Counted from the stretch's first letter, positions 47,970 to 58,199 are shown. The stretch: 64,000 nt of DNA from Cunninghamia lanceolata (GCA_027924645.1 BSBN01000829.1:3968001-4032000), one strand, 5' to 3'. Numbers and translations: made by a program. Notes: generated by a model not told the origin, from the letters alone.

Positions 47970-49494
47970 CATCCAAAATTAGATATTAGAATACCATTCA
48001 TATAACAATGCTATTCACATGTAATATTTATAATTGTTTACTAGTTACATACCCTAGTAGTAGATGTCGTAGTGTAATATGTAGGTGGAGAACCGCTGAA
48101 AATTACATCAACACTATGACCCTAAAATTTCATTGAAATCATCAAACTAAATTAGTTAATCTTGCATTTAAAAATTGAAATTTAATAAATTAAATTCAAT
48201 GAACTTGCTAACATTTACTTGACTATCAAGGCTGAAAGTCTCACTCAGGAGGGCATTTGTCATCACCATCTACTCAGCTGCAGATGTAGCCTGTGCACCT
48301 GCGTCCTGACTATCCGTGGGGTCATAACCACAGGCTGACCCGCAAGCCTGACAAGTATGGGGTGGAACCCTACTCCTTGAACTCTCCCCCGGCCCATGCT
48401 GTGCTACAGGACTAGCATGCTCTATGATGCTCTGGGTCAATGCACTAATGGATTGAAGTGTCTCAAACTTAGCACTCTCCTTCACAATGGAAGGGATAGA
48501 CACGTGCTCATGGGCCGGTCTGGTGAGTTCTCATCTCGCTGGTCATTGTGGGTCAACATGTGCCCCTGGTCTATCCTGTGCTAACCCCCCACCTCTACCC
48601 TAGAAGTCCCACATATGAAAATAGTTTGGCACTTTATTTTTGAAAAACTCGCAGTAGAGTTTTGTCAAAAAGTATTACGGGACCTCATTATTGTTGCATG
48701 GAGGATGGTCAAAAACCATCCACCACCTCTACCCAAAATTGTCCCTTATAGCTTGGTTGTTGCACCAATGGATAGGGAACTTCTTGCATGTAAGGGGTAG
48801 AGGTTGATTTGTTCGTGGGTTTGTAAAAATGGAACACAAGTCCAATTTTGTAATTTGTTCATTTTTTACTTGTTCATATGACAACTTGTCTACATAGGAC
48901 TCTCTAAATTCTCTCCTCTTTTCAGACCAACTAGATATTTGCTTGCTAATTGAATCTAAATTTGATAACACAGATTCAAGAGATTGAGCAAGCGTGAATC
49001 TATGCAAGGTTGAAGATGCAGGATCTTTCAACCTTGCAATTATGTCTTCAATTTGTTTTTTATCGTTTTTAATTTGCCCCATTAGATTTTCTTGTGTTCT
49101 AGGGGCATGTCGAGGAATGAATGGAGGTGTTTGTTGTTGGGGTTGTTCTTTAGCAGGTATTTGTTGTTCAGATGATTCAAGATTTTGTGGATTTTTAGGA
49201 GGAGGAGGAGGAGGAGCATTATCAATTCTTGTCAATTAAGGAAATTTACATCAAAAATCAACTTAAACCTACCTATTTAGAAACAAATTCACACACGAAA
49301 AAAAATACAACTCACTCCTTTAGCCTCCCTGACGTCGTGGCAGCATTTTGGTAATGAATCGATGAGAATTTGGTGTCGAAACTGGTCTCCAATAATGCAA
49401 GCATGCTCCTTAGGGTTAGCAAGTTGCGGGTGCAAAGAAAATGAAATAAACAAATGAGCACAAATGTAGTTTTTTTTTTTAAATACTAAAACAT

Positions 49495-49672
49495 AATGCG
49501 CTCATGTTATAACGGGAGCGCGTTGTGGTTTAGTATTAAAAAAAACCTACATTTGTGCTCATTTGTCCATTTCAACGCGAGTGCGTTATGGTTTAGTGTT
49601 GCCAAGCGTTATGGCTCAGCATCACCAAACCATAATGCGAGCGTGTTATAACGTGAGCGTGTTATGTCTTAA
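49495..49672. repeat. T right subterminal palindromic motifs
   Basis: Three or four copies related to those at 25088-25220: CATAATGCGCTCATGTTATAACGGGAGCGCG (about 49495-49525), CAACGCGAGTGCGTTATGG (49574-49592), and CATAATGCGAGCGTGTTATAACGTGAGCGTGTTATG (about 49630-49665). They lie 60-235 bp from the right end, upstream of T gene 1. Confidence 0.65.
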
Positions 49673-49697
49673 AAGTTTTTTTAAAAACAATTGGCCA

Positions 49698-49729
49698 CTT
49701 TTTGGCCCCCCAATATTTTGCACCTACCC
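49698..49729 (-). repeat. T right terminal inverted repeat
   Basis: The complement begins GGGTAGGTGCAAAATATTGG, continuing GGGGCCAAAAAG. It pairs with 24232-24263. Confidence 0.8.
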
Positions 49730-49733
49730 AGGG
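49730..49733. repeat. Probable target-site duplication of T, right copy
   Basis: AGGG, matching 24228-24231. Confidence 0.65.
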
Positions 49734-49860
49734 AACCCATTCAAAATAGTCTCGGATCAAATATAAATGATGGGTTTAACAACAAAGGCACAAAGTAGGA
49801 TTTTGATGGGTTTGGGGCAAAATAATGCAAGTTGGGAACTGGGTTTTCTAGGTACCAACA
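49734..49860 (-). repeat. D right LTR (5' LTR), second part
   Basis: 127 bp, AACCCATTCAAAATAGTCTC...GGTACCAACA. It aligns with the last 127 bp of the left LTR (to 19013) and completes 22162-24231. Confidence 0.93.
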
Positions 49861-50022
49861 CAATGCACCATTTTTAGTGTTATAGGATCCTAAAGTTTAT
49901 AACCTTTTATATTCTCTCCATAACCCATGAAAACACACTTTTTAGCCTTGAAATCTAGCACAATCCCCTCTAGGGTGTTCAAAATAATTATAGAAACCAC
50001 TCCATCCCAAGGGAGGAGTTCC
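49861..50022 (-). pseudogene. Copia A, piece 1: end of integrase / linker
   Basis: The minus strand reads DFKAKKCVFMGYGENIKGY and then DPITLKMVH up to the CAATG duplication, the linker that follows integrase in Ty1/copia. It continues in frame at 16816 (…KDVIFREL). Upstream of DFKAKK (49965-50022) similarity fades: WSG and EH residues could be the preceding part with a deletion. The piece ends at element G. The rest of integrase, protease, gag and the 5' LTR of A are not found. Confidence 0.8.
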
Positions 50023-51936
50023 TATTGTCACATAGATTTGCACCTAGTGTTGAAGGCTTTTAAGGTTCCAACAATCTAGTGAAACATTGAGACGACCTCC
50101 AGGTGTGGGACCCTATAGGGAGGCTGAATCTCCAGAGAGAAGCTCATTCCTTTGTTAAATGAGAGATTCTACCAACCTAAGACTAAACCTAATCTATCCA
50201 CTAGTTATGAAAAGAGGAAGAGGGAGTAGACTAAAATTAAAAGGAGGTGATACACCAGGTTTGAATAAAGAACATTCACAGAGCTAAGATGTACAAATAA
50301 AGAAATACAACTAATAAACTTACATAGATCATGAAGATTTTATCAGAGGTAAAGAATGGATTGCCAGGAATTAAACATTCACAAACAATATCCAATTCTA
50401 AGGCTACACAGAGTTAAAAGCATGAAAACTTAAAACACCATATGTATTAATTAAGAGGCACAATTACAACAGAGGAAAGTTTTGTTTGGAATACAGAGGC
50501 ATCAAGGATATCCAACTATTTTCCAACATTTTTTACATCTTACATTCATGCATATATAGCATCTCATTCAAAATGACCTAATTAGGTTACAATAAATTGC
50601 CCCATGGGCTATGTCAGAAAATAAATCTCTGCAGAAAATATCTGGAAGAGGGGCTGCTGAGAGATATTTCTTTTCAATGTGAATAACTGATTTACCACCC
50701 GCAACCATCAATGTAACAAATATCTGCTAAGGGGTTGGTGAGAAGATAGGGTCTTATTGATGGTATATGGGACAAAACACCTGAGCAAAGCCTTTGTAAC
50801 ACTTTAAAATTTGAACCCCTTGATTTCGTGCCTTATCGGCTTTGAAAACCCTCAAAATTTGACCTATGAATGCCTCTACCAATTGAACTTGCACATTTCC
50901 CACTCTCATGATGCTTGATAGTCTTCCTTTGAATCTAGGACATAGACGAGATTTGCCCTTTTTAGATCGACAGTTGCTACATTGCTTTATTTTTCCCTTA
51001 TGTTTCTGCGTGGGCCTCATTGAAGGATCCAGATGGACGGCTTAGAAGGAACCATGTGGTCACCGCCCACTACCTTGTAAGGAATCGACATCTCAAAAAG
51101 ATTCCGCTTGAGTTGGAGGGGGACGGTTTGGATTTCCTTTTGACCTTCTAGAGAGTCTGATCTAGCGCCACTTGTCCATCTTCAAAACCATGACCCCACC
51201 GAACTCATGTCCATAGGCTAGAACACTTTACAGCTATCATCTCCCCGTTGCCCCACAGAAGGAGGTGACATCATCTTAGGTAGGTAGCAGATGAGTGGGA
51301 TACAGCCATGTGGTACCACGTTATAGGATGAAGGAGGCAGTGAGCATGATGGTCAGCGAGTCAGGGACTTAGGAATTTAAAACCTAAGTCGTGAGTTAGG
51401 AAGTTAGAAAAACCCCTGACCTCGTGACAACAAAGACTTCTTTTTGATGCAAAGGCTGATGATGCAAAGGGAAATTGGGCACTTGGGGATTTTTAGATCC
51501 AAATTCGTGGGTTAGGAAGTTAGGAAAACCCTCAACCTCGTGACAACAAAGACTTCTTTTGATGTAAAGGCTGATGATGCAAAGGGAAGTTGGGCACTTG
51601 AGGATTTTCATAACCTAAGTCGCGGGTTCTTAAAACTTCATAACCTCTAACCTAAGGTTCAAAAGTTTAGATTTTCAGTGACTTTGTGACAACAAAGGAA
51701 AATAAAAGCTGGGGCTGGTCACTTTACAGTTTAAAAAGGCTTTAAGTGAAAACTTAAGTGGCTGAAAACTGGGACAAAAAGTTAGTGAAGGAATTAAACA
51801 TAAAGTAGAAATACGACTGTGAGCCTTAGGGTTTTGAAAGGAAAAATATGAAAATGTTCAAGGGGATTAATTCAAAACCCTAAGAGGCTTTGGGGAGTTG
51901 AACAATTTTAGCCAAAGGGGCAAAGATAGGTCAACA
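50023..51936 (-). repeat. G left LTR (3' LTR)
   Basis: About 1.9 kb, TATTGTCACATAG...AGGTCAACA. It contains an internal near-duplicate of about 115 bp ('aagttaggaaaacccctgacctcgtgacaacaaagacttcttttt…', about 51398 and 51514) also present in the right copy. Confidence 0.88.
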
Positions 51937-52183
51937 TTTTGGTGACTTCTCAGGGGTGTCTACCTGCTAGACAAATAGAAACCAATAGCCTTAAGCATTC
52001 ATTGGGCATAGAGTCAAGTCTAGAACATGTTGGCAAAACTGAAACCTACCTCAAAACAAGACCGCAAAAGGGGACAAGGCCTGCATTCTCCTAATGATAA
52101 TGTAGCCTGTGCAAGGCACTTATGGAAAGGAAACCTAAAGCATAAATGAACTAAAACAATATATACAAGACCCCATACCAACC

Positions 52184-53419
52184 TTAACAATAAGGTTTGA
52201 GATGGATCCCATTCACTGAGATCAGTAGAACTTCACCATCCAGCCTTGAAAGAATGAAAGCATTTGCTTGCTTGGTGTTGATGATGACATAAGGCCCACT
52301 CCAAAGTGCATCAAACTTGGTGTGGCCTCCTGGTTTGGCTTGGTTAGCGTCCCATTTTAGGACAAGATCACCCTCTTTGAAGGTCTGGACCTTGGCCTTA
52401 TAATCAAAATATTTCTTGGTATGCATCTGATGTTCTTTTATTTTGATCATGGCTGATTGTCTTTTCTCTTCTAATTCAGTCAATTCAACCATTCTGACAG
52501 ACCTTGCATCTTCTCCTTCCAACTCCAATTGATGACCCAAATCCAATACAGGAAGTTCTAAGGATATAGGCAATCTAGCCTCTCTTCCATATACAAGAAC
52601 AAAAGGAGAATTCCCAATGGCTCTCTTGTATGTGATCCTATCAGCCCAAAGAGCTAATATGATCCTATTGTGCCATTGCCTCTGGTTTGTCTCCATGGTC
52701 CTCTTCAGAATCCTAATCAGGTTCTTATTGGTGGACTCAGCCAACCCATTACCTTGAGGGTAATAATTGGATGAAGTCTTTAAGAACACATTGTACTTGA
52801 GAGCCCAATCATCAATCCTAAAACCAGTGAATGCTTTTACATTATCAGAAATAATAGCATGAGGAGCTCCAAACCTTGTCATGATTTCTTCCAAGAAATC
52901 CATGATAGATGATTCAGTGGCCTCCTCCAGTGGGACTGCTTCAACCCACCTAGTGAAGTAATCTATTGCAGTCAAAACCCACCTATGACCAGCACTAGAA
53001 GAGGGATTTATCATGCTAATGAAATCTAATCCCCACTATGAGAAGGGTTGATCAGCCTGAATAGGGTGGAGTGGAAGTGTTGCTAATCTTTTCTTTCTAG
53101 CAAAGAGAGCACACTCTTTGCATATTATTACCCACATATGGGCAATCATTGAATAATGTGGACCAAAATTAACCTGTCCTCATTATTTTCATTACTATAG
53201 CTCTAGCAGAAAATAGCCACCAGCTGGGCCAGTATGAAACTTGCCAAGAAGTCTATCAACCTGATCTTCTTCTATGCATCTCAATAAGACTCCATCCAAG
53301 TTTTTCTTGAAGAGAACAGCATCTACCAAAGCATAAGGGATAGACTGCAGATTGAAATGTCTTCTTTTAGTTCTATCCAACCCATCGGGATACTCATCAG
53401 TGGACAAGAAACTAGCCAT
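52184..53419 (-). pseudogene. G integrase, broken
   Basis: 53419-53195 encodes the N-terminal region. 53014-52184 is a long open stretch with the catalytic core: DYFTRWVEAVPLEEAT, then FGAPHAIISDNVKAFTG (second Asp), then YYPQGNGLAESTNKNLIR (Glu of the DDE triad), then YGREARLPISLEL. The C-terminal part has FKEGDLVLKWDANQ and LWSGPYVI, the GPY/F module, ending NGIHLKPYC. A gap with stops lies at 53020-53190, where the zinc-binding HHCC part and first Asp are degraded. I see no chromodomain. Confidence 0.92.
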
Positions 53420-53428
53420 ATCTATTGT

Positions 53429-53896
53429 TTAAGAACTTTCAACTGATGGCTCAGTTGTAGGTTCCTCCTCATTCAAATGGTAAGATGAATTCACCTCATC
53501 TAATGATGTATGAGCTAGTTGTTCATATAATCCTATGCCTCTAATCAGCTTAGTGGCTTTGATGATCACATCATATTCCAAGATCTTTGTGACCCAACTA
53601 GCTCTCTTTTCACTAATCTCTATCCCCATTATGTAATCTCTCACACTAGGATGAGAAACTAAAACTTTAATATGATTATTTGCCAGCATATATCTGAATT
53701 TCTTTAAAGCTCTAACAATGGAAAATACATGTTTATCCATGGGGCTATATCTAACCTCATAGTCCTTCAAGGTCTGACTGAAGAAGGCCAAAGGATGCTT
53801 TAGTCCATGTTCATTTTGCTGCATTAGGATAGCAACAATACTGTTCTCTCCTCCATATGCATAAAGGACAAAATCCTTCTCATAATTCAGGTTCAT
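53429..53896 (-). pseudogene. G RNase H (standard Ty3-type)
   Basis: The frame encodes KDFVLYAYGGENSIVAILMQ, where the first catalytic Asp (normally …YTDAS/DAS…) is no longer evident, then HPLAFFSQTLKDYEVRYSPM and KFRYMLANNHIKVLVSHPSVRDY. It follows the RT and precedes integrase, as in ordinary Ty3/gypsy pol. The downstream tail (53500-53429) is Glu/Ser-rich. Confidence 0.85.
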
Positions 53897-53899
53897 GAG

Positions 53900-55053
53900 A
53901 GTAGGTGCCTAGGAAATTTCTTCCTTGATTTTCTCAAAACCATCCTTCACCTCCTTAGTCCATCTGAAGACTGCATCTTTCTTGAGCATAAGGGTTAGAG
54001 GCTTCACCAAGCCAGCACAATTAGGAATGAACTTCCTTACGAAGTTGATCTACCCTAAAAATGATTGTAAAGCCTTTTGTGAGCAGGCAGGGGAAGAGAA
54101 AGGAGAGCAAATGTTCTATAAGGGTCTATGGATATTCCATCCTCAAACACTATGTGAGCCAAAAGCTTACCTTGGGCAATAGCAAAAATGCATTTCTTAG
54201 GGTTCAGAGACACCCCAAGCTCTCTGCATCTTTGGAAAACTTTCTCCAGATGCTCCATGTGGTTTTCTCCCTTCTTGGAGAAGACTGTGATGTCATCCAG
54301 ATAAATTAGGATGAATCTGTTTATAAATCCTTTGAAGGAAATATCCATTGCCGTTTAAAATGTGGCACCAGTATTAGACAAACCAAATGGCATTTTTGCA
54401 TATGCCATGATTCCCCATTTGGTTGTGAATGTTGTCTTAAATATATCTTCCTCTCTAACATTGATCTCGTTATAGCCAAATAAGCCATCTAACAATCAAA
54501 ACCTTTCTACCCCTACAACTATTTGTAAAATCTGATCCATAGAGGGCAGAGCGTAATGATCCTTCAGAGAGGGTTCGTTCATGTCAGGCTGAAGTCTACA
54601 CAGAGCCTATTCTCTTTGGTCTTCTTTCTCACAGGCACTAGATTAGTCACCCAAGTAGAATACTTGATAGGGTATAGGGAAGATAATCCTTGCTTGTATG
54701 AGCTTAGCAAGCTCTTTTCTCATGAGTGGCTCAATTTTTGGGTTAATGGGCCACTGCTTTTGGCAAACTGGCTTGCAGTTAGGATTCAAATTGATGGCAT
54801 GTTGAGCCACATCTAGATTGAATCCTTTAAGATCTTCATATGTCCATGCCAGGATGTCATTATACTTTTAGGGAAGTCTCATGAATTCTTGCTCTTCTTC
54901 ATCACCACATACCTTCCCTAGAAGCAACTCTTTGTCCTGGGCGATGGTCACCTTCTGGTAATCTTCTTTGTTGAAGGTCGTGTTATTTTTATCACCCCTG
55001 AACTCATCATCACAGCTAAAGATGGCCTCAAGGGTGACTAGACCTTTGGGCAA
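53900..55053 (-). pseudogene. G reverse transcriptase, broken
   Basis: 55053-54868 encodes the segment before RT (…DKELLLGKVCGDEEEQEF). About 54850-54350 contains HAINLNPNCKPVCQKQWPIN, then MRKELAKLIQARII, and MPFGLSN in broken frames. 54348-54055 encodes MDISFKGFINRFILIYLDDI, the catalytic YLDD box, followed by HLEKVFQRCRELGVSLNPKK. Stops and shifts near 54800, 54600 and 54350 disrupt it. Confidence 0.88.
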
Positions 55054-55158
55054 CTTGTTTGATTTGAGCTAGATGATTTGATCATCTTAGGATTCTTGTA
55101 ACCTATGTTGCACCCTTGAAGAGAACTCAACTTCATTCTGGATGAAGCATGTGATCTG

Positions 55159-55713
55159 CTAATCACTATAAAAAATTTGCCAATGAATATTATTATCAGG
55201 AACAGAGGGCCTGATGACCATTTTCACATGTTGATCAAGACCTTGGAACAAGTCTATAGGTGGATAAAATGTAACTCCCACCGTTGCTAATTGATCAACC
55301 TCTAAATTTAATTTTCTTGGGATTACCTGTAGGTTAAGAGCATCAAAACTCTCAAACAGGTCCCAAACTCTATGTCTATAAGCTCTTAGAAGTTGGTTTT
55401 TTGTTGAATATCTTTTTCTAACTTGGTTAACCACCAATTCAGTATCACTAAAGATCTCCAAATGTTTGATCTTATCCATTTCTGCTATCAATAGGCCATG
55501 GACCAATACCTCATACTCTGCTACATTGTTCGTACAAGAAAAATTTAGCTTATGAGCAAAATGCAATTTCTTACTAGTCAGAGAGACTAGCAAAACACCT
55601 GCACCAGCTCCATTTCTACTCTTTACACCATGAAAGAACATTTTCCATGGACTGTTAGAGTCATCATCTGGCTTAAGCACAGAAGCGACCGAAGGATCCC
55701 CTTCATGGATCAT
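55159..55713 (-). pseudogene. G extra RNase H (archaeal-type) upstream of RT
   Basis: A 184-codon open stretch encodes a type-I RNase H: WKMFFHGVKSRNGAGAGVLL (the first Asp of FFDG is His here), CTNNVAEYEVLVHGLLIAEM (catalytic Glu), LEIFSDTELVVNQVRKRY (catalytic Asp) and LNLEVDQLATVG (last Asp). This spacing is that of the second RNase H in Tat-lineage retrotransposons. Its place is unusual: between protease (about 56230) and RT (from 55053), while the ordinary RNase H follows RT. The flanking frames on both sides are also G pol, so a chance insertion is unlikely. Confidence 0.85.
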
Positions 55714-55959
55714 GTAGTTTCCCTAGTTAGTTGCCTCCATGTTGTCATAAGGATCGAAATCTTCATGATCCCTTGCCCATTCATCTAGAAATAAGTCAGG
55801 GATAGGAAGAGGTGAAGGTTATGCCTCAATAGGCTCTAAGTTATGCACTTCCTCGCCCTGAATCATCACATGTGGGTTCACCAGGCTGTGGTCATAATTC
55901 TCCACATGATATTCTGAAATTGGTTCAGCCTTGATGGTAAACTGTGTGCCATATATGGT

Positions 55960-56320
55960 CCTCAACAACATATGAGACTAGTTAGAAGAAAGGTAGCCAC
56001 CTACCTTTGATGTGAAGTCTATTGATAGACAAATGGCACAAAAAGGAGCAAGATCAATTATCGATATGTCCTACTTAAAAGTTAGGTTCGGACATGCATG
56101 CAGAGTCAAGTCCAGTCCCTTGATCACTCCTATAGTGTTCATAGAGGTGACGTCCAGTTATAATACTCTTGATGAAACAAGGTTGTACTTGATGCCTAAT
56201 GCATCTGTTATCTTCTTGGGCATGACTGAAATACTAGCCCTAGAGTCTATCATGCAGTTGTGCACTAAAAACTTACCAATGATTAAAGACAAGTAGAAAG
56301 GAGATGGCTTCTTGACTATA
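55960..56320 (-). pseudogene. G aspartic protease
   Basis: On the minus strand 56290-56000 reads IIGKFLVHNCMIDSRASISV, then MPKKITDALGIKYNL and LDLTLHACPNLTF. This is a retropepsin-like fold in which the active-site DSGAS is DSRAS (Gly to Arg). At least one stop is present (at about 56165). Confidence 0.75.
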
Positions 56321-56325
56321 CTTAC

Positions 56326-58199
56326 TTATCCTTCAATTGGTTGCACAAGACTAACATGAGCCTTCTCCTTCTGCTTCATTGGTGGATCTGATGCTACTAA
56401 CCCAACAGATGGGAAGTGCCTTAAGGCTTCCTGTAATAGATCCCTCTGAGAGGGGATAGACATCACTTCCCACATAGAAACATTTATGTTTGTTTTCTTC
56501 ATCTGTTCCACAATATTTAATGGAACAATGGCTGCCTTATAGAGGGAATCCATGTTCCTTTCTTTGTTTGATCTATAGTTTGTTCAGGCACTTTTAAGCC
56601 TGGTGGAATTTCTTTTGTAGCAACAGATTTGCTGCTCTGGATTGGGATTGTGGCATTGGCCACTTTAGCCTTAGGAACAAGCTCTTTTTGTAACACAATA
56701 GGCATAGGAATAGCCTCCAACTACCTCTTCTTTGACCTGATGTTGTCTGCAATGGGCATAGCAACAGTGTCCATGGGCTTATTAACAACACAAAAATCAT
56801 CTGGAGTCCATAGCATCATACTGGCATCAGAAGTAGCCTCATTTGATGGTATAAGGTGATTATTTGCTGCCTCTGATAATGATGCCTTCTAGGTATGAAA
56901 ATTCTGTACCATTAAAGCTCTTTCTTGTGGTCTAAAAGCACAAGTGGACTGATTATGAGGTTGGTTGTAGGGATAGCACCAATCTGCTTCTTAGGCTAGA
57001 TTATTTTGAGTAGGGACTAAGGCCCTAACTAGATTCACAACTGGTATTTGTTGTATAGGTCTAATAGTTTGTAAAGGTTGTGCAGGGTTAGGATTTTGGT
57101 ATCTATTTTGATGATAACCCTGATTCCATTTTTTATTTCTATTTTTATTATACTCTTGATCCCAATTCTGATTAGATGACTACCCCTGATTATAATTATG
57201 ATAGTGTTTGGGAGCAGTTTGAATAGCTATACTATTCACCTTATTTGCCAAATTAGACATTAGGGTCTTAAGGTCACTCTCTCCTTGAGAAAGAGAGGAC
57301 GTTGAAGTCTTGGGCTTTGGGATAGGAGCAACAATGGGCCGCTAGGATGAGGAAGGAAGCTCTAGAAAAAGTGGAATAGGAGGTCTAGGAGTAATTTTCC
57401 CGGCCTATATTAAACAATTTTTAGCTTTCAAAGCTGTCTCATAACCATTTGGTAGAGTTTCAACACCCATCGATTGCATCATCACAACAATGTCAGAATG
57501 TAAAGCTCTTAAAAAGTACAAGAAAACACCTTGTGGAGATGGCATGAGGGTAGTTGGAAATCTCTCCCACGTCCTCTAGAATCTGAAGTTAAAGTCTGCC
57601 AGCATCTTACTTGGAGCCTTCTTAATAGTTGTCAACTGGTCAAGCAATGAAATATTATCTGCCCTCTCACCAAACTATTTGTAGAGGGCTTCTCCCAGTT
57701 TGTCCCAGGCATGTATTGTAGGGGTCAAGCTCCTGAACCATTAAAGAGCTCTCCCTTTGAACAATGACACCATGAGACAGACTGCAACACCTTCATGTTG
57801 TATATGATGGACCGAGTACACATTGGATATGTGTTTGATGTACTCAACAGGGGTTACAGAACCATCAGCTGTGAAGGGTGAAACACTTTTTAGGGTTGTA
57901 GTAGGTATGTCATTGTATGCAGCCAAATCTAATGGACTTCCTCCATTGAAGGTTACAAAGGGTAGATTCCTTGCCATCCTAGGAATATTCAGATTCAGTC
58001 TAGGGATATTCAATCTTCTTCTGTTATACTGAAACTTAATAGGAGGGGGTGTAGATTGAGCTCTTGAAAGAGGGAAAATAGAGATACTACTCCTTCTCAC
58101 AAAAGACCTAGATAACCTAAACCTTCTCCTTGAAGCAGCAACAGATAATTGAACAAATTGGAAATTACCTCTTGAAGACACCCTAGTTTGCACATGCAT
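56326..58199 (-). pseudogene. G gag and gag-protease linker, broken
   Basis: A probable start ATG lies at 58199 (MHVQTRVSSRGNF) or, more conservatively, at the MARNLPFVTFNGG site near 57978. 57880-57741 encodes capsid-like PVEYIKHISNVYSVHHIQHE. The frame continues through WFRSLTPTIHAWDKLGEAL and a Gln/Asn-rich tract (HYHNYNQ, WNQGYHQNRYQNPN). Then comes a Cys/His segment, WCYPYNQPHNQSTC, in the place of the zinc knuckle. 56720-56326 is a Pro/Lys-rich linker. Stops are almost all TAG. Confidence 0.8.

Larger units (their letters stand above)
46400..49404 (-). pseudogene. T gene 1: six-exon unrecognised gene with premature stops
   Basis: Minus-strand gene model: exons 49404-49316 (ATG start), 49227-48219, 48121-48053, 47731-47669, 46666-46574 and 46459-46400 (TGA). 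All introns are GT...AG. Phases agree at every junction (2, then 0,0,0,0), giving 1,383 nt or 460 codons plus stop. The big exon stays in one frame over 1,009 nt apart from six stops (48729, 48675, 48600, 48543, 48531, 48270), each explicable as C-to-T in CAG, CAA or CGA. Visible features: a poly-Pro/Gln tract near residues 32-65; a basic, possibly coiled-coil stretch (ENLMGQIKNDKKQIEDII); CQACGSACG, a small Cys cluster; and an acidic tail (TEENEDTNF). It starts about 325 bp inside T's right end. I do not recognise the family; an accessory transposition protein is a guess. Confidence 0.65.
24232..49729. mobile_element. T: 25.5-kb TIR-bounded DNA insertion in D's right LTR
   Basis: T splits one LTR of D exactly. 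Its ends are imperfect inverted repeats: GGGTAAGTGCAATAAGATGG on the left and, complemented, GGGTAGGTGCAAAATATTGG on the right, both continuing GGGGCCAAAAAG. That makes 27 of 32 positions alike. A further AAGTGGCCA segment is shared after a small gap. Palindromic GCGAGC/GTTATAAC-type motifs lie inside both ends. Without the two copia elements E and F it is about 11.5 kb. It carries telomere-like arrays, a foldback element, one six-exon gene and a second frame. I could not place it in a known superfamily: the ends are not CACTA, the duplication is not the 8-9 bp of hAT or Mutator, nor the TWA of PIF/Harbinger. Confidence 0.8.

Noticed and set aside
24232..49729. T as a CACTA, hAT, Mutator or PIF/Harbinger element
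   Set aside because: The ends are GGGTA...TACCC, the duplication is 3-4 bp (AGGG) and not 8-9 bp or TWA, and no CACTA/G terminus or known transposase motif is visible.
50754..51020. An 88-codon basic Cys-containing protein (minus strand)
   Set aside because: It lies within the LTR of G, and the equivalent stretch in the other LTR is broken, so it is not conserved.
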